The notes beneath the pieces are model-generated. The model made no database searches. It was not told where the DNA came from and was given only the letters and a program-made list of their open reading frames with translations. A stretch of 12,897 bases of DNA, taken from positions 1 to 12,897 of the forward strand of contig CALQJP020000034.1 of assembly GCA_943330925.2 (NCBI GenBank), read 5' to 3'. Made by a program: the position numbers and the translations under genes. Positions 6,195 to 12,897 of the stretch are shown one piece after another. Each line of letters opens with the position of its first letter. Within the stretch, counting starts at the first letter, position 1. This DNA is from Chryseobacterium gleum. Lineage in GTDB: Bacteria; Bacteroidota; Bacteroidia; Flavobacteriales_D; Sanyastnellaceae.

Positions 6195-9100
6195 ATGAAA
6201 AACATCTACAGGCTGTTAATGTTGGTAATCTGCTTGGCCACTCACCACGCTCAAGCCCAGTTAGCCAATCCACCGATTTATATCGAAACAATTGTACATC
6301 ACGGTAATTACGGGGAAGCAGGCCACAGCCTCGACGGCTACGTTACCTACAAAGTGTATGTGCAGTTTGTAAGCACCAATTGCTACCTCACGAGCATCTT
6401 TGCTCAGGAAGCAGCGCAAGACTGCGTGCAAGATGCCATCGATGCGGTTTCGTTCGACTTCGACTGCGGCGTGTTCCAGCACGAATTGGGCGATGCACTT
6501 GGCTTCAATCAGCTTTGCCTTTTCGATATTTACCCAACCAGCGAATTTGATTCGTACCTCACCATAGGACAAACCTGCAACTCAAACGGCGGCTGCGACA
6601 ACCTGGGTTACCTCGGCTTGTGTGAAGACTGGCTTACCAACTTCGAACAGGCAGGAACTACCAACCTCTATGATGGTGGTAGTTTCTTCTGGGATGAAAA
6701 CTCCATTTTTGGAGCAACGTGTTTTCAGAACTATCCACAATCGCCTACCAATGCCGATGACAACGCGCGCGTATTCATCGGACAGTTTACGACGTGTGGC
6801 AACATGGACGCCTGCATCAACATTCAATACATCGATGCCAATGGTGTTCCTGGAATGGAAGCCAACAACGTATGTTTCTCTGCCGTGCACCCATGCCTCG
6901 ACCAACCCATGAGCACCGTGACGGCCATCACCAATCCTTGCTTCGACGGCGAACTGGCTACGCTCGATCTCAACTCCGGTGGCAACGGCACCGTAAACTA
7001 CATACTCTACACCACAGGCGACAGCCAAGTAGATTCTTACTCCAATGCAGCGGGTGTATTGCAAATTACAGATTTGCAAGAAGGAGATTTTTACATCGTA
7101 ATGGAAGACGAAGCCGGATGTCGCGATACCACTGCCGATTTCAACGTAACCTTCCCTGCCCCATTCGAATTCGCTGCCGTTGTTACAGCAGACGAACTTT
7201 GCTTCGGTGAGTTCGCAGCAGTTATCGAGTTGCAGTGTGCCGGTGGCACAGGCACAACAAGCATTATCAATGCAGCTGGTCAAGAATTCTTTTGCGGACA
7301 AACCATAGACGGGTTGTCGTGCGGCAATTACACCTACACAGCAGAAGATGAAAACAACTGCGTTTTGGTTTCAACCGTTTCCGTTGCTTGTCCGGCCCAA
7401 CTGGTTTTCGACCCGACCGTAACCAACATCGATTGCTTCGGCGACAACGACGGTATGATATTCGGAACTGTATTCGGAGGAACCGGCGAGCTAACTGCCG
7501 ACTGGACGCTCAACGGCGATGCCTTCGACCAATCGCAGGGCACCTCTCCGTTTAATATAAACCTGGAGAATCTCGATGAGGGTTTCTACAACCTCACGCT
7601 TACCGATGCAAACGGTTGCAGCATTACTGCAGACCTGGAAGTTACCGAACCCGATGAAATCACGTACGAGTTGATTGTTACCGATGCTACCTGCTTCAGC
7701 TTTTGCGACGGTATACTCGACACCTCGCCTACCGGTGGCACAGGCCCTTTCACCATCAACACCTTCAATGAGCAAGAGAATAACGTACCACTCAATGAAC
7801 TTTGTGCAGGCGACTACATCGTTATAATTGAAGACAGCGAAGGTTGTATAGTGAACGACAGTATCACTGTTGGCGAACCTTCGGAAATCACCTTTACAAG
7901 CGACACTACTGATGTGACCTGCTTTGCACAATGCGATGGTGCGTTTCAATTGTTTGAAGTTGCAGGCAGTGCCGAAGGCTTCACCTACGACATAGCGCCA
8001 GCAACCAACACGTGCGCGGCTCCGTGCGGTGGCCCTTCCGTTGCATTCACCGACTTGTGTTCCGGACAATACACCATCACCATTACATCGTCGAACGGTT
8101 GCACACAAACAGCTGCCGCATTCGTCAACACACCCGGTCCGTTGCAGTTCGATTTTGTAACTGAAAACGTTAGTTGCTTCACGTTTGGTGATGGCTCTGT
8201 CAGCGTATCGGACGTCGTAGGCGGAACGGTACCCTTCACCATTTCATTGAACGAAACAGAGTACCTCCCATTCGACAGCACAGCGTTGTATACCGACCTT
8301 ATTCCGGGCGATTATTTCGTAACCGTGATCGACTCCAATCAATGCTCTACAACGAATTATTTCACCATCACCGAACCTGAATTGCTCACGCTCGTCATCG
8401 ACTCTACGATTGCTTGTACCTGCGGTGGTGTTTGCGATGGTATCGTGCAGTACACTCCCGCCGGAGGTACGCCGAACTACCAGTACCTGCTCACTCCCGA
8501 CAGCATTCTGGGACCGGCCTTCGGATTGGTGAACGGTATATGCGCAGGCGATTTTGAACTGTTCCTGATTGATGCCAACGGATGTCTCGACTCCGCCGAA
8601 TTCACCATCACTGAGCCCGACCCTCTGACCATTGAAGTTCTGCTCGATGCCCCAACTTGCACGGGTATGAACGACGGTTCAGCAGAAGTCATCGTTGGTG
8701 GCGGCACAGGTGCACTTACGTTTTATGTTGACCCCGACACCTACGACGTCGAGCCGCTCGATTCTGTAACCTTCGGTCTATCTCTATTGGCCGAAGACAC
8801 CCTCTACCTGGAATTGGCTGATGAGAACGGATGTCGCATACTCGACACATTGGGCATTGTACCCGATATCATCACCGACATGATCCTTACCATGACGTCG
8901 ACTCCGGAGACGTGTTGGAATGCGATCGATGGAACAGCCACAGTTGCTGTGCAAAACGGCAATCCGCCGCTCTCATATGAGTGGGACGACAACTTGCTGC
9001 AAACAACCGCCACGGCTATGGGGCTTGCTCCCAACGCATCCTACCTGGTGCGCGTAACCGACGAAATTGGTTGTAACCTCACAGCATCGGTATTTGTGGA

Positions 9101-9377
9101 AGCGAACATCGGCTGCTTCTTCATCTCAACGGCTATCACACCCAACGGCGATGGGGTGAACGACACATGGGTATTGGGCGGATTCGAATACTACCCGGAA
9201 TGCAAAGTGAACGTATTCAATCGCTGGGGACAAAGCGTATTTAGCTCAACAGGCTACAACGCCCAATGGGATGGTCGATTCAACACTCAGTTGCTGCCTG
9301 TAGCCGACTACTATTTTACGATTGATTACGCTCCCGACCAAGAAGTAATCATGGGAACAGTAACCATCAAATATTAA
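6195..9377 (+). CDS. SprB-like modular T9SS type B cargo, Cys-rich surface adhesin
   Basis: A secreted surface protein of 1060 residues. The start is ATG 6195: the frame is open further upstream into rsmG, but here a signal peptide follows (cleavage near AQAQ, residue 22). Residues about 45-205 form an N-terminal domain with 'TYKVYV' (51-56), 'EFDSYLTIG' (117-125), 'GSFFW' (162-166) and 'RVFIGQFTT' (192-200). Residues 241-973 are nine SprB-like modules. Residues 974-1060 are the type B (gliding-motility-associated, CHU_C-type) sorting domain, with 'TPNGDGVNDTW' and 'NVFNRWGQSVF', which directs export by the type IX system. The mature protein has about 45 cysteines, unusually many for a T9SS cargo. 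SprB is a gliding adhesin in Flavobacterium johnsoniae; whether this organism glides or only uses the protein for attachment cannot be told. The PorP/SprF partner gene follows after 13 nt. Confidence 0.9.
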   Translation: MKNIYRLLMLVICLATHHAQAQLANPPIYIETIVHHGNYGEAGHSLDGYVTYKVYVQFVSTNCYLTSIFAQEAAQDCVQDAIDAVSFDFDCGVFQHELGDALGFNQLCLFDIYPTSEFDSYLTIGQTCNSNGGCDNLGYLGLCEDWLTNFEQAGTTNLYDGGSFFWDENSIFGATCFQNYPQSPTNADDNARVFIGQFTTCGNMDACINIQYIDANGVPGMEANNVCFSAVHPCLDQPMSTVTAITNPCFDGELATLDLNSGGNGTVNYILYTTGDSQVDSYSNAAGVLQITDLQEGDFYIVMEDEAGCRDTTADFNVTFPAPFEFAAVVTADELCFGEFAAVIELQCAGGTGTTSIINAAGQEFFCGQTIDGLSCGNYTYTAEDENNCVLVSTVSVACPAQLVFDPTVTNIDCFGDNDGMIFGTVFGGTGELTADWTLNGDAFDQSQGTSPFNINLENLDEGFYNLTLTDANGCSITADLEVTEPDEITYELIVTDATCFSFCDGILDTSPTGGTGPFTINTFNEQENNVPLNELCAGDYIVIIEDSEGCIVNDSITVGEPSEITFTSDTTDVTCFAQCDGAFQLFEVAGSAEGFTYDIAPATNTCAAPCGGPSVAFTDLCSGQYTITITSSNGCTQTAAAFVNTPGPLQFDFVTENVSCFTFGDGSVSVSDVVGGTVPFTISLNETEYLPFDSTALYTDLIPGDYFVTVIDSNQCSTTNYFTITEPELLTLVIDSTIACTCGGVCDGIVQYTPAGGTPNYQYLLTPDSILGPAFGLVNGICAGDFELFLIDANGCLDSAEFTITEPDPLTIEVLLDAPTCTGMNDGSAEVIVGGGTGALTFYVDPDTYDVEPLDSVTFGLSLLAEDTLYLELADENGCRILDTLGIVPDIITDMILTMTSTPETCWNAIDGTATVAVQNGNPPLSYEWDDNLLQTTATAMGLAPNASYLVRVTDEIGCNLTASVFVEANIGCFFISTAITPNGDGVNDTWVLGGFEYYPECKVNVFNRWGQSVFSSTGYNAQWDGRFNTQLLPVADYYFTIDYAPDQEVIMGTVTIKY
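6915..9113 (+). repeat. Nine tandem SprB-like protein modules (76-86 residues each)
   Basis: Modules begin near protein residues 241, 324, 403, 489, 565, 650, 731, 811 and 893 of the cargo. The shared pattern is a hydrophobic start (L/I-T/x-F/I), Cys-Phe or a similar Cys about 10 residues in, then D-G, then G-G-(T), an (L/C)-x-x-G-x-(Y/F) turn, and finally D-x-x-G-C followed by a strand and a (T/G)EP-type boundary. Most modules thus carry a Cys near each end, consistent with one disulfide per module. The units are diverged at protein level, so they are not recent DNA duplications. Confidence 0.85.
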
Positions 9378-9390
9378 AAGTCGCAACACC

Positions 9391-10386
9391 ATGAAAAGAA
9401 ACATACTCCTTCTATCGGCATTGGTACTATTGATTGCGGCAAATACAAATGGCCAGCAATTGGGACGAACCACACAGTTTGCGCTCAACCCGTTTTTGGT
9501 GAACCCGGCTATTGCAGGCACTCAAAACGCCATTCCGATGTACATCACCTACAGAAATCAGTGGGCCGGATTCAAGGGTGCTCCTGTAACCATGACAGCC
9601 AGCGGTCATATGCAAGGCCCAAAGAATTTTGGTTTTGGTGGAATTTTGCAGCGCGATGATACCGGCGGTGCTATATCGCGAACCGGTATTGAAGCTTCGG
9701 GCGCCTACCGCATCGATCTAAACAATTACGATGGCATCAGCTTCGGATTGGGACTTTCGGCTAATCAGTTCAAGGTTGACAATTCAAAGCTCGTGGTTGT
9801 AGATGAATCTGACCTAGCATTGAATGCAATGCAATTGGAATCAACCATGAACATCGATGCGAATTTTGGTATGCTCATGTTTGGCGAAGACTACTACTTC
9901 GGGTTTAGCTCACCCAATCTTATTCAATCTAAACTGAAAGTATCCGGTGTTGAGCCTGACGATAACCGCAACGCACGCCATTATCACATTGTGGGATCCT
10001 ATACCTACGACATCACGGAGCAAATCGATGTGCAACCGAGCGGATTGATTCGCTTCACCAACAATACACCTGCGCAAATGGACATGAATGTGCGCGTTGG
10101 ATACACACCCGAGCAATCCGGCAGAAACACCCAAAACCCAAAGGCCTGGAGTAGCATCAGCTGGAGAGTGAAAGACGCCATAGCATTGAGCATCGGAGGA
10201 ACATACGAGAACTTTGTGCTTGCCTATGCCATGGATATCACTACAAGCAAGGCACGCGTAATGAGCCCCTACACGCACGAATTGGTTGTGGGTTATGTGA
10301 TGCCCGGAAAGCGAGGTAAATATTCAGCCAACGGCGGCGGCAAGAAAAAGACATTGAACAAGAAACGCATCGTTAAGATTAAGTAA
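9391..10386 (+). CDS. Type IX secretion membrane protein, PorP/SprF family
   Basis: A 331-residue outer-membrane protein of the PorP/SprF family. In F. johnsoniae, cargo with type B sorting domains depends on a SprF-like protein, often encoded next door, for delivery to the cell surface. The signal peptide runs to about residue 21 (NTNGQ). The family hallmark lies right after it: 'NPFLVNPAIAGT' followed by 'YRNQWAGFKGAP' and a 'TASGHMQ' strand, then repeated glycine-rich beta-strands through residue 305. The C-terminus ends in a short basic tail with a GGGKKK run rather than the usual aromatic residue. The gene sits 13 nt after the modular cargo gene and 3 nt before the small exported protein, so the three form one operon. 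This placement strongly suggests it is the dedicated partner of that cargo. Confidence 0.93.
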   Translation: MKRNILLLSALVLLIAANTNGQQLGRTTQFALNPFLVNPAIAGTQNAIPMYITYRNQWAGFKGAPVTMTASGHMQGPKNFGFGGILQRDDTGGAISRTGIEASGAYRIDLNNYDGISFGLGLSANQFKVDNSKLVVVDESDLALNAMQLESTMNIDANFGMLMFGEDYYFGFSSPNLIQSKLKVSGVEPDDNRNARHYHIVGSYTYDITEQIDVQPSGLIRFTNNTPAQMDMNVRVGYTPEQSGRNTQNPKAWSSISWRVKDAIALSIGGTYENFVLAYAMDITTSKARVMSPYTHELVVGYVMPGKRGKYSANGGGKKKTLNKKRIVKIK

Positions 10387-10389
10387 GAC

Positions 10390-10980
10390 ATGCAAAACAA
10401 GATTGCTCTTTTGGGATTCTCGATGCTGATGAGCTTCGCTGCGTCTGCTCAATTCAAAGGATTCGTTACCGAGCAGGTAGAAAACGAAGGCAAGGTGCCC
10501 GGAAAAACGTGGCGCGTATATGCAGAGATGACGAATGTGGGCGATCAGCTGTTTGTCGTATTCGGTGATTCGACACACAAAATCGAGATCAAAAGCTCGA
10601 AGCCATTTTATCAATCGCCGGCAGGTGGAGCTCTTTCAAAAGACAGCAATCGCAAAGTGGCAGCAGAAGATCCGAAGTTGAAATACGATTCTTGGATTAC
10701 CATCGGCGCTGAAGACAACTACGACAACAACGTCAACATCCTCAACCTCGACCTCTCTCTATTCGAAAGCAGAGGTGCTGCCATCGACAGTGGCAAAGAA
10801 GGAGCTTGGTTCTGCATTCCAACAGAAAAGCAAGCCTATTGCGGCGAAAACAAGCGCATACTCCTCATGCAGCTCACCAGCGAAGGCCGCATTTCCGGCA
10901 AACTATCACTCATGGGTAAAACCAAAGACGGTGCGTCGTACACGAAGTACGATGAGAAGTTTGAGTGCGGGAAAAAATAA
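10390..10980 (+). CDS. Exported protein resembling the N-terminal domain of the adjacent T9SS cargo
   Basis: A 196-residue secreted protein with no name I recognise. A signal peptide (cleavage near ASAQ, residue 21) leaves a mature domain of about 175 residues with three cysteines (C142, C151, C193) and no T9SS sorting domain or lipobox. Key stretches match the N-terminal domain of the cargo two genes upstream in the same order: 'TWRVYA' (40-45) with 'TYKVYV'; 'KYDSWITIG' (98-106) with 'EFDSYLTIG'; 'LFESRG' (124-129) with 'NFEQAG'; 'GAWF' (138-141) with 'GSFF'; and 'KRILLMQLTS' (155-164) with 'ARVFIGQFTT'. It therefore looks like a free-standing relative of that domain. It begins 3 nt after the PorP/SprF gene. 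A role as an accessory or competitor of the cargo is inference. The stop codon overlaps the base of a long hairpin. Confidence 0.8.
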   Translation: MQNKIALLGFSMLMSFAASAQFKGFVTEQVENEGKVPGKTWRVYAEMTNVGDQLFVVFGDSTHKIEIKSSKPFYQSPAGGALSKDSNRKVAAEDPKLKYDSWITIGAEDNYDNNVNILNLDLSLFESRGAAIDSGKEGAWFCIPTEKQAYCGENKRILLMQLTSEGRISGKLSLMGKTKDGASYTKYDEKFECGKK

Positions 10981-11056
10981 TGACGAATGACAAGTGACTA
11001 GTGACTAATGACAATACAGTGCAGTATTAGTCATTTGTCACTTGTCATTCGTCATT
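10979..11056. repeat. 78-nt hairpin of 7-nt TGAC-phased repeats
   Basis: The left arm carries TGAC at 10981, 10988, 10995, 11002 and 11009; the right arm carries GTCA at 11030, 11037, 11044 and 11051, all spaced 7 nt apart. The outer 20 bp (10979-10998 with 11037-11056) pair perfectly, and a further 11 positions pair with one T-T mismatch and one G-T pair, down to a 16-nt loop. The base overlaps the stop codon of the upstream gene. No T-tract follows the right arm, so it may act as a bidirectional terminator or mRNA 3'-end stabiliser, or be a dispersed repeat. Confidence 0.85.
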
Positions 11057-11064
11057 ATCTACTC

Positions 11065-11097
11065 TCATCCCAAAAACACCCCCTTTCATCCCAAAAA
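11065..11097 (+). repeat. 12-bp direct repeat upstream of the porin unit
   Basis: The 12-mer tcatcccaaaaa occurs at 11065-11076 and again at 11086-11097, 21 bp apart start to start, about two DNA turns. This is the spacing expected for two sites on the same face of the helix. It lies between the TGAC hairpin and the ATG at 11199. I see no good TAnnTTTG element nearby, so its role as an operator is only a possibility. Confidence 0.4.
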
Positions 11098-11198
11098 TTC
11101 GGTTTCTAAGCATTTGAGTCGTTACTTGCACGATGTCGTATCAACTTCGTAAATGACCGATTTCGATGCGGCGGATTTTTCAAACTTTTAACCACACT

Positions 11199-12287
11199 AT
11201 GAATCAAAAAAAATTCATGACATGGTCCTATTTAGGACTACAGAAGCGTTTTGCCTTTGGCCTGCTTGCGCTTGGTTTCGTTCTGATTGAGTCGACGGCA
11301 TCTGCCCAGGAAACACAAATCCGTGGCTTCGCAGACTTCGGCACCAGTTACACCAACGAACAAGTAAACTTCACGTTGGGTGAACAAGATCTGTTCATCA
11401 CAAGTGATATTTCTGATCGGCTGTCGTTTTTAGGGGAGACCGTATTCAAGTATGTAGCCTCCTCTCCTACCCGCTTCGACATCAGCATCGAACGTATCAT
11501 TATGAAGTACAACATCAAAGGGAATCACAACATACTCTTTGGTAAACACCACACGCCTGTCAATTACTGGAACGACTCGTATCACCACGGCCGTGTGCTA
11601 TTCCCGACCATCTTCCGTCCGGAAATGTTTGGCAAAGGCGTCATTCCGCTTCACACAACAGGTATTCGCTTCCAAGGGCAAAACCTCGGCAAACTGCGCT
11701 TCGGGTATGATGCCCTCATCGGCAACGGTGGCGCGTCAACCGACGCACTCGACTTCAACAAAAAGAAATCTGTTATGCTCGGCGTGAACATGACACCCAT
11801 CGATCGTTTGCGCTTTGGTGTTACTTACTACCACGACAATGTGCCTGCGCAAACCGTGCAACACCACACTTCGAACGTTGCTAAAAAAGACATTGATCAA
11901 TCGCTCTACAGTGCATCGGTATCGTATTTCGGAAACAAATTCGAATTACTTGCTGAAGCAAGCGTTGGCATGAATGCTTACAACGACACACTCGTCGACG
12001 GTGCAATCACCGAAGTAAACCCTATAAGCCCTGCGGGATATCTCTACGCCGGATATCGCATCAAGCAGAAGTTTGTGCCTTATGTGCGTGTAGATGTGTT
12101 GGAATTCGATCATGATGAAATGCTGTTCTCCAACAACACCCAACGCGGTGCACTCTTCGGTTTGCGCTACGAGATCAACTACCTCGCTGTTGTGAAGATG
12201 GAATATGCTTACATGGAGACATCACACGAAGGTGTGCAGCTTTCGCACACCAACACGTTGAACTTTCAATTTGCCGTCGGATTCTAA
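11199..12287 (+). CDS. Outer-membrane beta-barrel, porin-like protein
   Basis: A 362-residue predicted outer-membrane beta-barrel, probably a channel for small solutes. I chose ATG 11199 because its context 'aaccacactATGaat' matches those of the neighbouring genes at 3102 and 12300; ATGs at 11166 and 11217 are in frame and cannot be excluded. A signal peptide follows with cleavage near ASAQ (36/37). The mature protein has alternating amphipathic strands throughout and ends in a strand with the terminal Phe (NFQFAVGF) typical of the barrel assembly signal. A loop near the first third is rich in His and aromatic residues ('GKHHTPVNYWNDSYHHG', then 'RPEMFGKG'), which also occurs in porin-like proteins of other Bacteroidota. 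The next gene starts 12 nt on and encodes a short phosphate-binding-like protein, hinting at anion uptake or sensing; that is inference from context. Confidence 0.75.
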   Translation: MNQKKFMTWSYLGLQKRFAFGLLALGFVLIESTASAQETQIRGFADFGTSYTNEQVNFTLGEQDLFITSDISDRLSFLGETVFKYVASSPTRFDISIERIIMKYNIKGNHNILFGKHHTPVNYWNDSYHHGRVLFPTIFRPEMFGKGVIPLHTTGIRFQGQNLGKLRFGYDALIGNGGASTDALDFNKKKSVMLGVNMTPIDRLRFGVTYYHDNVPAQTVQHHTSNVAKKDIDQSLYSASVSYFGNKFELLAEASVGMNAYNDTLVDGAITEVNPISPAGYLYAGYRIKQKFVPYVRVDVLEFDHDEMLFSNNTQRGALFGLRYEINYLAVVKMEYAYMETSHEGVQLSHTNTLNFQFAVGF

Positions 12288-12299
12288 AAACCTAACACT

Positions 12300-12761
12300 A
12301 TGAACAAACTCATTCACTATATCCTTCCGGCATTCTTGATTGTATTGCTTTCACTGTCAGCAACAATCAAATCGAACGCACAAGACCAAGCCATCATGGT
12401 CATAGCCAATGATAAAGGCGCTCCTGCAGCCATGACCATGAAAGAACTCAAATCTGTCATGCTCGGCGAAAAACAACGTTGGGCCGACGGCACCAAAGTG
12501 TCGATCGCCTTCATGAAAGCCAACACCGCTGTTGGAAGTTCCACAGCTAAAAAAATCATGGGCATGACCGGCGACCAGCTCAACAAGTTTTGGTTGGCTC
12601 TCGTGTTTCAAGGAAAAGCAAAAGCACCTGTGTTTTATGGCAGTTCAACAGACGTAGAAAACTACGTGGCGCAAAACCCGGGTGCTATTGGTGTGGTTGA
12701 AGCAGGCTACACCTTGAAGTCGGGCCATGTCGTAACGATTGACAGCAAAAAGACCTTCTAA
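12300..12761 (+). CDS. Short PstS-like periplasmic substrate-binding protein
   Basis: A 153-residue exported protein with a signal peptide (cleavage near SNAQ, 27/28), leaving about 126 residues in the periplasm. The fold signature is that of short PstS-like (PBP-like) proteins: 'IMVIAND' at the mature start, 'MKELKSVMLGEKQRWADGTK' for the ligand lobe, then 'FWLALVFQGKAKAPVFYGS' and 'NYVAQNPGAIGVV' near the end. Full-length PstS proteins are about twice this size, so this is a minimal version. No ABC permease or ATPase gene is next to it, which argues for a sensing or adaptor role rather than classical import. It sits 12 nt after the porin-like gene and 10 nt before a membrane protein that looks like a sensor. 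The ligand could be phosphate or another oxyanion; the sequence alone does not decide. Confidence 0.78.
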   Translation: MNKLIHYILPAFLIVLLSLSATIKSNAQDQAIMVIANDKGAPAAMTMKELKSVMLGEKQRWADGTKVSIAFMKANTAVGSSTAKKIMGMTGDQLNKFWLALVFQGKAKAPVFYGSSTDVENYVAQNPGAIGVVEAGYTLKSGHVVTIDSKKTF

Positions 12762-12771
12762 TTTTTATCGC

Positions 12772-12897
12772 ATGATCAAACTTTCGCTGAAATCGAAAAT
12801 CTGGTTCACCGTGCTTTCGGTGGTAGTGATGTTCGCGTTTTTCGTGTTGTTCTACTTCCCCGAACAACAGCAGCGCACCCTCCTCAACAACTACAAC
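12772..12897 (+). CDS. N-terminus of a membrane protein, probably a HAMP/sensor-type signalling protein (cut by window edge)
   Basis: Only the first 42 codons are present, with no stop, so the gene continues beyond the window. It starts 10 nt after the PstS-like gene stop. The peptide begins with a short basic amphipathic segment ('LSLKSKIW'), has one strong membrane helix at about residues 10-29, and then an extracytoplasmic start 'FPEQQQRTLLNNYN'. That layout is typical of histidine kinases, methyl-accepting proteins or cyclases whose periplasmic sensor domain follows the first helix. The 'PEQQ...LL..YN' start also resembles Bacteroidota sensors that have a periplasmic domain followed by HAMP. 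The enzymatic output domain is not in view, so kinase, chemoreceptor or other remains open. Confidence 0.55.
   Translation, partial: MIKLSLKSKIWFTVLSVVVMFAFFVLFYFPEQQQRTLLNNYN

Noticed and set aside
6582..7301. Long minus-strand open frames inside the cargo gene (also 7491-8108)
   Set aside because: They lie fully antisense to a protein with clear modules and a sorting domain. Their translations lack recognisable motifs and arise from the regular codon pattern of the repeats.
10979..11056. CRISPR-like interpretation of the regularly spaced TGAC repeats
   Set aside because: The repeat unit is only 4 fixed bases in a 7-nt period and forms one palindrome; there are no spacers or cas genes.
10979..11056. 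Classical intrinsic terminator interpretation of the long hairpin
   Set aside because: The stem is AT-rich and no T-tract follows the right arm. Termination remains possible, but the sequence does not show the standard form.

Overview
The window looks like a chromosomal segment of a Bacteroidota bacterium, most likely a Flavobacteriales/Cryomorphaceae-type marine or freshwater lineage. The evidence is a giant protein with SprB-like modules and a type B type IX secretion (T9SS) sorting domain, a PorP/SprF-family protein directly behind it, a DUF4625-like lipoprotein, and start codons preceded by A-rich 'aacact'-type contexts rather than Shine-Dalgarno sequences. Base composition appears moderate, and there are no RNA genes, IS elements, phage genes or CRISPR arrays.

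Layout. (1) 119-895, minus strand: a two-domain His-rich lipoprotein, divergent from (2) 968-3578: a secreted S9 (DPP IV-type) peptidase followed 4 nt later by a small unknown lipoprotein, closed by an intrinsic terminator at 3601-3629. (3) 3673-6033: a compact unit of membrane glycosyltransferase, ECF-type sigma factor (10-bp overlap with the glycosyltransferase) and RsmG 16S rRNA methyltransferase (GTG start). (4) 6195-10980: a surface-secretion unit of a 1060-residue Cys-rich adhesin-like T9SS cargo with nine ~80-residue modules, its likely cognate PorP/SprF partner, and a 196-residue exported protein. By motif comparison the last protein appears to be a stand-alone relative of the cargo's own N-terminal domain. 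The unit ends in a 78-nt hairpin built from 7-nt TGAC-phased repeats. (5) 11199 to the window end: an outer-membrane beta-barrel protein, a short PstS-like periplasmic binding protein, and the start of a membrane protein that looks like a sensor, cut by the window edge.

How the genes fit together. Unit 4 is a self-contained cargo plus secretion-partner cassette; the rest of the T9SS must lie elsewhere. Unit 5 has the shape of a pore / periplasmic binder / membrane sensor pathway, but the ligand is unknown. Unit 3 mixes housekeeping (rsmG) with an ECF sigma factor that has no adjacent anti-sigma gene.

The observations most worth following are the homology between the small third gene and the cargo N-terminus, the TGAC-heptad hairpin, the porin / mini-PstS / sensor trio, and a shared TAnnTTCG motif upstream of three of the transcription units. 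All family assignments come from reading motifs by eye; no searches were run.
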